64,000 nucleotides of DNA, from positions 93,875,001 through 93,939,000 of the forward strand of contig CM032233.1 of the NCBI GenBank assembly GCA_019009955.1, given 5' to 3'. Within the stretch, counting starts at the first letter, position 1. Each line of letters begins with the position of its first letter. Positions 49,510-61,039 of this stretch are shown piece by piece. A program made the position numbers and the translations under genes. Source of the DNA: Riptortus pedestris. Its lineage: Eukaryota > Arthropoda > Insecta > Hemiptera > Alydidae. A model generated the notes under the pieces. It did not search any database. It saw only the letters and a program-made list of their open reading frames with translations, and had not been told where the DNA came from.

Positions 49510-50056
49510 AAAGCAACTAGAATAAATTAGTGTTTTTGTTTGTTGAACATCGGCCTTGAAGGTGCAATTATTGATTTTAATGGAACTAAAAAACGCTTTC
49601 AATAAAAATATCTATTAATTACGTATTGCCACGTTTGATATGATGCATTGTGAATATTTTATGCCACTTCTTTTTGTTTTGTTTTTTTAAACTGGAATAT
49701 TGTATTGTACTTTTTTTCCCGGGTCAAATGACGGTGTGACAATTTGAAACTCTTTTTCATCTCACGCTCTATTTTAACACCTATTCGGCTGCAGTTTATC
49801 CAGAAATATATTATGAAGATGCCAGTCACCAATTTAGTATTCAAGGACTTATTAAAAATAAAAAAGTTTAAGTCAAATTAATAATTTGTTAATATTTGTT
49901 AAGGAAACTGTTAAAAAACGAAGTTTTGTGTTTAATGAGTAATTGGGAAGCTCGTAAAAATTCAAAACTATAATTATTATTTATTCTTTTTTTCTTCACG
50001 CTGTTAGTGCTAACCACTAGTTCATATTAATTTTCTAACATTTATATGGAAGCTAT

Positions 50057-50059
<3 letters not shown>

Positions 50060-50148
<89 letters not shown>
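50060..50148. repeat. (CT)n(TA)n compound microsatellite
   Basis: About 44 bp of CT run into about 45 bp of TA, ending exactly at the start of the right arm of the large inverted repeat. Confidence 0.97.
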
Positions 50149-50152
<4 letters not shown>

Positions 50153-50236
50153 TTTTTTAGGTCCATAAAAATCAATAATTGCACATTCGAGGCCGATGTT
50201 CAAGATACAAAAACAATAATTTATTCTAGTTGCTTC

Positions 50237-50274
50237 GCTCTACATGTTTCACATGTTGACGCTTATCAGGTGCA
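50237..50274 (-). ncRNA. Degenerate hammerhead-like motif, right arm of large inverted repeat
   Basis: Mirror copy of 49,473-49,509 with the same CTGATAA core change, GAAA and ACATGT stem III. After the cleavage position it reads gagc where the left arm has gagg. Confidence 0.4.
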
Positions 50275-50987
50275 TTACTTTGCCATATTATAAAATATCT
50301 GTCTACCCTGTGGATCTTGTACTTACTAAGCGGGTCAAGCCAATCAGAAGATTCAATACCTTCGGCCCCAAAAGTGCAATTTGTAACCATGAGGTGAGAT
50401 GCACGTCTTCAATATCAGTAATAGATAGGGAGATATTCATAATGATTTATTTCCCCACTAATCCACATTAATGAAAAGAAGTGGTGCTCAACAAAATATT
50501 ATAACAGTCTTAAATATGAAATTATATTCTAAGGCCAGTAGTTTTTGATTTATACTAGTCACACATACAAAGTTCATACGTCTCCCCGAAACTAGTCTTG
50601 AAGGATTCGGATAAGCGACTTGCCCTAGGTGCGGCTTACAAGGCCGGTGTAAAGAAAAATGATAAATGTCTGTATACTCTAAATTATTATGAATTCATTG
50701 CAGGAGGAAGTTTCATTAATTAAAAACTTTATTCCAGTCAGTTGCAGGAATGCATGATTTTTTACCAACAATTCTGAACCTAGATTTAATTACCACGAGA
50801 AATCTAACCAGCCAAGGGCCAATAATCGGATGGCAACTGACTACTATATTATAGACGGCAAAATTAAACGTAATAATATTTATTTAATAATCATTTTTCA
50901 AGGATGTGAACCTTAATTTATGTCTAACACATTCTATTGGGACCCCTAAGTATTACAGAAATAAATATTAACGGGTTTCCTCTTTGA

Positions 50988-51027
<40 letters not shown>

Positions 51028-51154
51028 AAATTAAAAGTTACAGACTAGAATTGTATAGCTTATTTATTTATGTAGTTTTAGTTAAAAACCATTTTGTTTG
51101 TGAATAGGAGGCGAACTCCGTGCTCCGATGTACACTCTTTTAAGCAATAAGTTT

Positions 51155-51325
51155 TCTATTTTTTTTTCGGTCTTTAGTTAACCCCCACTTCTACTCTTAT
51201 TTTCACGACTGTACCAATAAACGTCTCTTGTTCAGTTAAAATTTAAATTTCTGCTTACGTAGGCTTCTAATTAAGGCAGAATTAGGGACAAAGTGACGTC
51301 ATCTGCGTGACTGACTTTTTTAAAG
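51155..51325 (-). repeat. Family R1 right-end fragment
   Basis: It contains tcggtctttagttaaccccc (the subfamily with the altered right half) and ends in atctgcgtgactgactttttt. This keeps the terminal gacggac-T-run pattern in degenerate form. Confidence 0.6.
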
Positions 51326-51853
51326 AATTTTTATTTTATTTTGTTCATTTTGAACTGTAACACAAAATATCATTGTTGTTAATAACGTTTTGCTGTGCAA
51401 TCCAAAACAGTCCTGTTTTGATATATTTATCGTGCTCCCTTAGAATTTAGCTCCCGTGCGACCTCAGATATTTATGGAAGACGCAATGTAAAGTGATCAG
51501 TTAATGTTTGAAGTTGGGTTTCATTGCGGAAAGACATCGTAAATTCTATTTACAGCTTGTTCTATTAGTGAGTTGCAGCGCTGGTCACACTTTATATAGA
51601 TAGATGCCACTCATCACGTCTAGCATATTAGTTTCTGCAGTCATCTGATGAAATAGCTTTCCAGGAATATATTCTTCTAGTCAGTGGCAGCCCTAAAATT
51701 TCGGGACCCCCTCCTCTCTCCCAAGAAATGTCACAGGGTTCCCATGCATTCAGCAAACTGCCCATAATGGAGATCGGCTACTGAGGTTGGTTGCACACTT
51801 TTTTCTTTCTTTTTTAAATATTTATTCGTTTATTTGCAACAACATATATAAAT

Positions 51854-52019
51854 GTCATACCTGTCAGTGGAGACTGTCGTCCCTAGCTGGTGGTCAAGTA
51901 CAGTTGATAAGCGCACCATCTTCAAGCCCGTCAAAAGTTGTACTCCAGTACAACTCTTGTCTTCACCGGCAGATATGACAACAATATCATCTATACTCGC
52001 GGTTCCAGCCGTTTATTTG
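51854..52019. repeat. Partial copy of the 29.6-kb foldback element
   Basis: It shares catcttcaagcccgtcaaaa and the gtcatacct...ggtcaagtacag arm with 29,561-29,680. The second arm is truncated to about 45 bp. The following cgtttatttga matches sequence beyond the right arm of the 29.6-kb copy. The GAAA half of the hammerhead-like core is lost. Confidence 0.65.
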
Positions 52020-52414
52020 AATTACATAAATAAATATTACGAGCAAATGATATGAATGATAATAAAAATTGGCTTGATTATTGACTTGAGGTGGGAAGAA
52101 GTGTCCATTGACAATACCCACATTGGAGGGAACATTGGATTGTACTATATGGAGTTATACTGAGCACTACACAAGATGATCTCTGGACCACTTATGCTTC
52201 AGACATTGTCTTGGGTTTTCTGGAATATGGGTAGAAGAAAGTGATTCGACTAAAGGATTAGTATGTGAGGGAAGGAGAGAGTGGAATTTCTGATATCGGG
52301 ATTTGGCGAAGGTATGGACAAAATGAATGTTGAGGTCACTGTGGGAGTTAAATTGGATACGTATAATGGGGAATCTGTAATGTTGCCGAGCATTCTGAAT
52401 TGTGATTGTACTAA

Positions 52415-52525
52415 AGACGCGACTTTTGAACAATTTCTTCAAAGGCCCATCGTTCCTACCAAGGAGACGACTAAAAAGAGGTACGTTAAAATGTGTGTGT
52501 GTGTGTGTGTATGTGAGAGAGTATG

Positions 52526-52584
<59 letters not shown>

Positions 52585-53060
52585 CCGTTAACGCTCTAGT
52601 GGTCGCAATTTTTGTTCGATCATTACAAATCTCGTTATTTAAATAGATTTTAGGATCAAGGTCGTTAAAAGCTGAAATTTGACCAGTGGGAGGGGGGGAG
52701 TTAGAAAATTCATAATATCTCTGCTATTATACTTCGGATCGAAAAATTGTACAAAATCTATTTATTTAATTATTGCAAATTAAATAATTTACTGTAAATA
52801 TTATTATATACATTGTTTCTCTATATTGGAGATTAAGCGAGTTATTATTTAAGCCTTTCATAAAGAACCAACTATGATGTTGATTAAAGGGTGTAATAAG
52901 ACCAGTAGGAGAGAGGGGAGGGTAAAGAGCGGAAGAAACATTCGAAATATCTGCATCATTTATTTATGTTATCAATGTATTTTATGTAATCAACCTTATT
53001 GAACATTTAATTTCCTACAAATTCTGTTCTTTACTGTTTTTTTTTCTCTTTAACGGTAGT
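52415..53060 (-). mobile_element. Family R1 copy with (GT)n(TA)n(GT)n tract
   Basis: It starts within the terminal block (caatttcttcaaaggcccat), carries a compound microsatellite at 52,491-52,582 where other copies have TA, then gttaacgctctagtggtcgc and aatatctctgctattatac. It continues into diverged right-half sequence. The GT-TA-GT order suggests replacement or expansion inside the element. Confidence 0.7.
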
Positions 53061-53191
53061 ATTAATCGAAGTGCAATGCTACACGAGAGTAATAGTTTGA
53101 CTCTCCGCTTCATTGAGTATAATAGATCGGAAGTACCATTGCTGGTGTGAATCTGGCGTAGAATCACCAGAACAGGTCAGACTAACAAAAA

Positions 53192-53740
53192 CTTCGTTAT
53201 GCAGGGGCTGCAGAAACTAAGCAGATTTCCCAATTGAAGTTTTACAATAGAGAAATATGTATACTGGTAGCACATACCACCGTGAGTAAATACAAACGGT
53301 AATGAGAAATCTTTCAGTTAATTTTAATAATTTCCCCACGGAAAGCGTCTGAATAGTAATCAAACAGGTCTGCCAACCACTCAGAGCTGAACTGATAGAT
53401 ATACATATTCTTCACCGGAAAGAAAAACAATTACTGAAATATATCTGAATATAACATATTAATTTTAGTGAAAACTATTTATTATATCTAGTACTGTAAT
53501 TTATAATGAATCAGAATAATTTTTATCTCAATCACTCAAATTTTAGTAGTCTATGAAATAAAGAAGGGAGGGGGGGTCAACAGAACGAATTTGCATATAT
53601 TTACCAAAGTAATAGCTTACACCAGTCTCTACACCAATTTCACGTGAGCCGAACTAACTTTCACCGGAATCGCATGAACTGAACATTATGTTTGTTTTTG
53701 TAACCCCCCCCCCAAAAAAAAAAAAAAAACAAAACAAGGG
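53192..53740 (+). mobile_element. Family R1 copy, left end plus diverged body
   Basis: It starts cgttatgcaggggctgcaga and aagcagatttccc, then diverges. C- and A-runs lie at 53,705-53,730. The right end is not recognised. Confidence 0.5.
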
Positions 53741-53902
53741 AGGTTACTATAACCCTAGTCCTAAGTGCAATAGTTATGTGTAATAGTTTTTAAGTATCTT
53801 TAGTCTTACCGTGAAGAAGAGAAAACAAAGATTCTCGAAATATCGGCATAAACTAAGATTTTTTCACCAACATTGACCAAAACTCCAAAAAGAATAACAA
53901 CA

Positions 53903-53904
<2 letters not shown>

Positions 53905-53968
<64 letters not shown>

Positions 53969-54700
53969 GTAAACGCTCCAGCGATCGCAGTTTTTGTTTT
54001 ATCATTTCCAAACTCGATATTTAAACGTATTCCGCAAAACAAAAGATCAAGAGTGTTAATGGCTGTAATCGGATCAGTGGGATGGAAGTTTTAGGGGGAA
54101 ATTTGGAAAATTCAAAATATCTCTGTTATTATACGTTGAATCGAAAAATTGTATAGAATCAATCTTACTGAAAATCCAATTTACTATAAATATTGTTGTA
54201 AGCATTGTCTCTCAATATTGGTTATTAACGGAGTTATTTTTCACTTATTGTTTCCAGCCTTTAGTAAATCCCCAGTCCTACTCATGTCACATTCACAATA
54301 AGCTGTTATGTCATGAAACAGTTTATTTGAAACTTAAACACCAATTAAAGTTTTCATTGGAGTTTTGTGATAACGTCATCAGTTAAGATTTTAAGTGCTT
54401 AACCGTTTATAGTCAACACAGGATCATATTCTTTATTGGATAGAGTTGGACCTGGAATAGGGGGGTGGCGTTAGAGGTGGGAGGGACAACGAAAATTCAA
54501 TATATTTCTGTTATTATGACTCGAACAGAAAAATGTTTTATAAGCAACTTATTAAACTATTGGTCTTCAACATAGTTGTCCTATACAGTTCTACGTACTT
54601 CTATTTAACCCCCACTTCTATTCATCGGATTTTTTCATTAGTAAATATATGGTGAGAAAAGATTGCTAGTGTGCCATATACACACATGCGTGACGGATTT
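53905..54700 (-). mobile_element. Family R1 copy headed by a long (TA)n
   Basis: A TA tract (53,905-53,966) is followed by gtaaacgctccagcgatcgc, aaaatatctctgttattata, the subfamily right half, and the end catgcgtgacggattttttaa (about 54,683-54,700). The terminal block left of the TA tract is missing. Confidence 0.75.
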
Positions 54701-55201
54701 TTTAAAGGTCTCTAAGAAGCTGATATAATATTCAAGTGATGCTGGCAATCTAGTTAAGTCTGCCCGATTATAGTAATAATATTTAATCTTGCTCCAGAGT
54801 GGTAAGCCATACGCGGACAGAATAAGTGGCTGTACTTAATTGTTGAGAGTCACAGAAGAGCGTTTGAGAAGAATATATCGTTGCCCATATTGGAAAGAGA
54901 TTTCTGCTGATGCGTGAAAATGCCATTAGCACACTCTGCGTGCATTGTAGATGTCACCATAATTATATGGCGCATGTTTGTTGCTGAAGTAATTATTTTT
55001 CGATGCTCCTAGTATGCATGAAGGTATTTTCCTTAATTATTCTGGCTGCACACGTGCAATGCATCCTCAACAGACATCTCTTATCTTTTCTCCACTTACA
55101 GCAGTCTCGAAGCGAGTCGAATTATTTCGATGATCATTTCTCCTTCAAAACTATTTCGAATTAAGGTTGCCTGTGACTTCAAGAAATCCTCCATTCCAGT
55201 A

Positions 55202-55243
55202 GCGTCCCTGATGATGGAGCGTATGCTCTGAAAGAATTAGGTC
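55202..55243 (+). ncRNA. Hammerhead-ribozyme-like motif, partly degenerate
   Basis: gtcc, CTGATGA (55,208-55,214, intact core), an extra T, stem II ggagc-gtat-gctct (55,216-55,229), GAAA (55,230-55,233), a weak AGAATT stem III, A, then gg pairing with cc. It lies in an otherwise unassigned stretch. The downstream sequence tcttttatttctaacc is AT-rich as after the other motifs. Core intact, stems I and III weak. Confidence 0.45.
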
Positions 55244-55369
55244 TTTTATTTCTAACCAGATTCCTTCACCACCCAGCACCTCAAAAATGGAAAATCGTAA
55301 ATGGTGAAGTCATATCAAAACTATTTGCACATATGTCAAAGAGCAAAAGTTCGAGGAAACAATATTAGG

Positions 55370-55852
55370 TATTGAAGCTTCGAATAAAGTGATTCATGAT
55401 ATGACAGCTTATTGTTAACATTACATTAATAAGAGTGGGATTTTACCGAACGCTAAAAACTAAAAAAATGCCAATATCTCCGTTAACGTTTAAGATAGCA
55501 AAAAGTGTATAGAACATTATTAAGTAAGACTCGTTCTATACAATGTTTGATCAGACTTATAATAATGGAAATACTTCGAATTTTCCCTTCTAAATCCGTC
55601 TTTCACTAGCCATATTTCAGCCATTAATGAAATTAGTCTTTATTTTACTAAAAAAAACGTTTAAACATCGAGCTCTGTAATGATAAAGAAAACTGCGAAC
55701 CCTTGAGTTTTAGCGAAAATAGTATATATAGTGGTGAACGGACCTCATTATCGTCATCTCTTAGGATCTTTGATATTTTTTTTTTAAAGAAAATTACGTC
55801 ATGAGTACAATCTCAATAGCTGATTTCCCATTAGAGAAGTCTGCTAAACAAA
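55370..55852 (+). mobile_element. Family R1 copy, left-truncated
   Basis: From gaagcttcgaataaagtg through ccaatatctccgttaacg and gtgaacggacctcattatcg to a degenerate end ttagagaagtctgct. It belongs to the same subfamily as the copies at 43,580 and 57,560. Confidence 0.65.
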
Positions 55853-55931
55853 ATGTTATAGGTACAGGCTTATTGTTAATATGACATGAGTAGGAGCGGG
55901 AGTTTACTGATTGCCGAAAAATAGAAAAAGT

Positions 55932-56507
55932 CGGTCACGTAAGGGCGTAAACTAAGAAGATTTGCCACGTGAAGTTTTACAATAGAGAAAACGGAAACGT
56001 CCGAACTAGCTTTTGAAGGAAACCTACTAGACTAGAACCGAAGTTAGCCGATCTCATTTCGTCCGTTAGGTGCTCATACAATAAATATGCAAATATCTCG
56101 GTTAATATTCAAAATACAGAATAAATGAGTATAACAATATTTATAGTAAATTTAATTTGCAATAAGAGTGGTTCTATACAATTTTACATGCGACGTATAG
56201 TAACGGAGATATTTCAAATTATCGAAAATCCTCCCTCTAAACCCCCCCCCATTAGTCCGATTTCAGCCATTAACGAACTTGATCTTTATTTTTACATAAA
56301 ACGTATAAATATCGAGTTTGGTAACGATCAAGGCAAAATTACGACCCCTCGAGTTTTAACAGACATATATGTAATTTTGAACGGACCTCATTTTCATCAT
56401 CTCCTGTCTCGTCCTCCTAGGATCGATGAACATTTGAAGAAAATTTTTGAAAATCGCGTCATGAGTTCGACCTCAATAGCTGATTTCCCTTACGGGAACT
56501 CTGATAA
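55932..56507 (+). mobile_element. Family R1 copy, near full length
   Basis: It starts after an A-run with gtcggtcacgtaagggcgta and ends ttacgggaactctgat. A 147-codon open frame (56,125-56,568) crosses it. Since that frame is not open in the sister copies, it is chance and not a gene. Confidence 0.75.
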
Positions 56508-56514
56508 TATGGGG

Positions 56515-57176
<662 letters not shown>

Positions 57177-57424
57177 AAATGTTATAGGTAAAATGACGCC
57201 AGCCCCGGCTGGCAATAGCCCTCGGTGGCCCAAGGCCAATCACTGGTTCATAATGAGGGCTTCATATCTCCATCGTAAATTGTTTTGTAGGTGGCCCATA
57301 CTACCTCAGTTTATTCATTATGCATTAAATTTCAGAAATCTAATACAATCGTGAGGTTATTAAAATTAATTGTGCGTATAGTTCTGTCGTATTTTTAGAC
57401 AATGATGGCGAAGAAAACGTTCGC

Positions 57425-57538
57425 ATTTTGTCAGCAGTTGAGGTTTTACTCATGACGCGATTTTCAAAAAATCTCTTCAAATGTCCATCGATCCTAGCTA
57501 GGGGATGACAAAAATAAGGTCCGTTCAAAACTATATAG
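57425..57538 (-). repeat. Family R1 terminal fragment
   Basis: gttgaggttttactcatgac, caaatgtccatcgatcctag and aaggtccgttcaaaac mark the terminal block up to the point where (TA)n would begin. The rest is absent. Confidence 0.7.
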
Positions 57539-57559
57539 GACACCATGGAAATAATTTAT

Positions 57560-57933
57560 TTATGGTTTTAAAGCTTCGAATAATGTGGTTTATTACATAA
57601 CAGAGTATTGTTTATGTAACATCAGTAGAAGTGGGGGTTTTCTGAAGGCTGAAAACTGAAACATGAAAATATCTCGGTTATTATTCAAGATAGAAAATAT
57701 ATGTATAGAACAATATTTATTGTAAATTCAATTTGCAATAAGATTTTTTCTACACATTTTTGTGATCCGACGTATGGTAACCAAGATATTTCGAATTTTC
57801 GAAAATCCCTCTACTACTAGTCCGATTTCAGCCATTAACGAACATGATCTGTCTTATTACATAAAACGTTTAAATATCAAGTTTGGTAACGATCAAACGA
57901 AAATTGCGACCGCTAGAACGCTATCAGACAAAT

Positions 57934-57987
<54 letters not shown>

Positions 57988-58112
57988 ATTTTGAACGAAC
58001 CTCATTTTCGTCATCTCCTACGTGGGATCGATGGACATTTTAAGAAATGTTTCGAAAATCCTATCATGAGTACGACCTAAATAGCTGATTTCCCTCAAGG
58101 GAAATCTGCTAA
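57560..58112 (+). mobile_element. Family R1 copy, left-truncated, with (TA)n
   Basis: From aagcttcgaataatgtgg, via aaaatatctcggttattatt, gatttcagccattaacgaac and gaccgctagaacgctatcag, a TA tract (57,936-57,985), to tcaagggaaatctgct. Well preserved. Confidence 0.8.
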
Positions 58113-58114
58113 AA

Positions 58115-60380
58115 ATTACACTATTCACTGAGCCTGCAGAAACCCTTTGAAATACGTGCCTTAGCAACTCGAAGAAGTGCGTTCCCTCACTTTAACATTC
58201 TCTCTCAGTTTCTCATTAGGCACTACACACTAACAAATTTTCGTTCGAATCGTTGGGGGGGGGGGAGGCCGTGCACTCCCCTTGTGAGAAAATGAACCAT
58301 ATAATCTTGTGCCACAACCTAAAGTACTCAAAACAATAAAGTTAATATTTTACATACCTGTATCGCTTAGGTAGACCATCCTGAACGTTGGTCGATGATA
58401 ATTGAACTGTCTGCTGATCCGGGCTGACTGAATTAAAATCGATAGTATTCCTTTATTGATTAATCAAATAATGTCAGATTAAAATGTTTTAATTCGTAGT
58501 TTCAATTTATTATATATTACTGCATATGATAGAATATTTCACATTAATGAGTGACATAAGATGGGTAAACTTACAAATGAGTTTGTGATTTAGAGCTGGC
58601 GATGAATTAAAACAAAGCCAAATTCACACTCTCAAGCAAAAACGACTTTTCTGGACTTCTCATGGGTTTTAACTTCTACATATTTGCTTTGGACACTGGA
58701 ACAGCTGAATGCCAAATTGATCATGGACAACATTCGTTCATCAGTTGTGCGATATTTACTTCTATACTATCCTATAATCGAAAGCTTCTCTAATCAACAT
58801 TGAATATAAAGCACACCGTTATTGCCAAAATTAAGGTGGAGAAAAGTTGATGGTTCTTTGGGAAAGTAATATTTATACATTATCCTTCCAATTAAGAACA
58901 CGAGAGGCCGATATTAAAAAGACATATTACTTTGTCATTGATTGGAATAATAGATAACCTTCGATAGAAAAGAGAACAGGGTAATAGTTTTGTTTATAGT
59001 TATGGCGCGAACTATTGAATCTATCCAAACAATCGGAGGGGAGCCTATCAAAACAATTCTATTATTCTAAACAATAGAAGACTATCTAGCAAACATGTAG
59101 ATTTATTATTAACTCTTCGAGGAAAGGCAAAAAGCTATTGTTTTATTGCCAATCCAATGGCAATAGTTTCAAAATCAATAATAGCTATGGCCTCTAAACT
59201 GTAGATTTTGCAGTAATTTCTATCATTAAATAATTGGGTCTCCCCAGTGCTCCAATAGCCTGTTGGCATCTAATCCTCATCCAAGGTTGAGTGGAATCTG
59301 TAGCCAGGGATTGAAAGGTATAAATTATAACTCAAATCTAGTTGGAGGAAACAACACTAGCTGGAAGATCTCGGGCAAGTATGTCTCTTCCGCATCAACA
59401 TCGCTTTCAATTAAGCACATTTCCCTTAAGGAATATAAGCTATTCAAGTTGTACACATTGCTATTTTTTTAGGCTTACTTCAGACGTCCACCAATCCTGC
59501 CTACTAGATCTCAAGTGAGGTTCCTGAAAATTGATCTATCTAAATTAATTTATATTTCACAAATATCAAATTATCTTAATTTACATATCACTAAATGTAT
59601 GTTCCGACAACTTTGCTTTAACATTTATCTACATTTTTCTATCCTTTTGGCTCCCTTTTTGATTCGTATTCAATAAAAATTACATAAAGTTAATATGCTG
59701 CAAGTAGATCTTCCATTCTTAAGGTCTATATTGTATGTAATTTAAAACTTCATTTATAATAAATAATTTTATTCCATGAGTTTCCTGTATTTTTAATGAA
59801 AAGTTTTCTCACTTTTTCTGCGACTTCCCTTGCTGGCAATTAATATTATGATGTATTTTCAATGATTTTCCTGTCATCCATTTGTAATTAAAACGATTTT
59901 AATAAATATTTCTTAAAACGGTATTTTTCCTGCTAATTTTATCATTCTTTCTTCTCCCTGCTATTTGTTTTCACACCAAAAGTTTTATATCGTATTTCTG
60001 TAAGGAGATCTTTTACTTTCCACATGATGTTCTGTTTGTATAGTAGCTACAGTCACACATAACTATTGTATTACAACAATTCATTCATAAGAGTTCCTTT
60101 TTATTTTTTGAGTCCTTATTGTTTACCTCTGTGTCTATCTATCTGTTCGCCCATCAGTCTTTCAAACTCCTTATATAATTTAATCGTGTAGAGGTTTATT
60201 CACGAAAATGCACGTGAATTTGTACGTTGAACGTCTTGATCTTTAGAAATAATTATTTCGCCAAATTCAAACAATCCTAAATTAAATTAGGGACGGGATC
60301 AAAATGTCAGGGTGTTGTAACTTTTTGAGGATAAAAGTCATATTTTAATACGTCATTAAAATACCCTCGTTGTTTAGTCT
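58115..60380. other. Stretch with no recognised gene
   Basis: A G-run lies at 58,254-58,265 and a reversed, degenerate R1 terminal fragment at about 59,418-59,520 (catttcccttaagg, gacgtccaccaatcctgcct). Otherwise nothing is recognised. Confidence 0.4.
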
Positions 60381-60471
60381 TTAGAAATATATGTTTCATA
60401 CTTTTTTCATAGATTAATGGCAAGAGTCACAAACAAAACACATTTCTTTTGGTGCAAACTTTATTCACATT

Positions 60472-60513
60472 GCCCTACATTTTTCGTAGCTCAACTACCA
60501 CTTCTTCAGGGGC
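60472..60513 (-). ncRNA. Hammerhead-ribozyme-like motif, left arm
   Basis: On the minus strand: gccc, CTGAAGA (60,509-60,503, exact CTGANGA), an extra base, stem II around gttga, GAAA, AATGT, A at the cleavage position, gggc pairing fully with gccc. Stem III has one change from the palindrome ACATGT found in the right arm. Predicted cleavage is between 60,476 and 60,475. Confidence 0.6.
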
Positions 60514-60897
60514 CCCTTTTCAGAATATAATAACATTAACTTTTTTTTTAAAAAAAACCAATGATAATGCTTTGCTACGTATTACATTAATAAGTGTCTA
60601 ATAACATAATATATTTATTAAATTGAATTTCAGATTGCTACTTACAGTTCTGAAGTCCTCGTTCCCTCTTACATTCGTTGCGACTGTCCCTTCCTAAGTG
60701 GGGAGGTCTTTGCTATTGAGATTCCCGAAGCAGGTTATGCCAGCTCAAAAAATAGATCGATTATTTTCACGTCAACATTGAACTCGATTATTTCGCTTTA
60801 TAATTTAAAATATTAAAACTTATTAATGCAGCATGTTGCAAAGAATTGTCATTGGGATTTTATTTAAAATTAATGTTATTATTTTTTTAAATGGGAT

Positions 60898-60940
60898 GGC
60901 CCCTGAAGAGGTGCTAGTTAAGCCACGAAACATGTAAGCC
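60898..60940 (+). ncRNA. Hammerhead-ribozyme-like motif, right arm
   Basis: CTGAAGA (60,903-60,909), an extra G, stem II gtg...cac, GAAA (60,927-60,930), the perfect palindrome ACATGT (60,930-60,935), A (60,936), then agcc. Here stem III is intact but stem I has lost pairing; the left arm has the opposite pattern. Together they imply an ancestor with all stems closed. Confidence 0.6.
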
Positions 60941-61039
60941 AATGTGAATAACGTTTGCGGGGAAAGAAATGTGTTTTATTGGTGACTATTGCCATTAATC
61001 TATGAAGAACATATAAGATTAGTGGGTCCAGAATTAGAA

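Larger units (their letters stand above)
48739..50991. mobile_element. Large inverted repeat, about 850-bp arms, PLE-like
   Basis: The left arm (48,739-49,595) and right arm (50,150-50,991) are highly similar reverse complements with only scattered differences, around about 555 bp of AT-rich DNA. The right arm is bordered on both sides by microsatellites, (CT)n(TA)n at 50,060-50,148 and (TA)n at 50,990-51,020. Each arm carries a PLE-like block (cttgaaggattcggata, acgtatgaactttg) and a degenerate hammerhead. The same 60-codon frame appears once per arm as a consequence of the repeat and is not evidence of a gene. The high arm identity suggests recent origin or gene conversion. Confidence 0.85.
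60402..61030. mobile_element. Inverted PLE-like terminal repeats with hammerhead motifs
   Basis: The left arm (about 60,402-60,545) is the reverse complement of the right arm (about 60,868-61,020) around about 320 bp of ORF-free DNA. Shared blocks are ttaatgttatta, gcccctgaaga, aatgtgaataa, aaagaaatgtgtttt and ttgccattaatctatgaa. Both arms carry a hammerhead motif reading outward. A further degenerate relative is at 34,618-34,765. Confidence 0.75.

Noticed and set aside
49317..50471. The same 60-codon protein frame found twice on opposite strands
   Set aside because: It is explained by the large inverted repeat. The frame has no known domain and the arms look like PLE terminal sequence.
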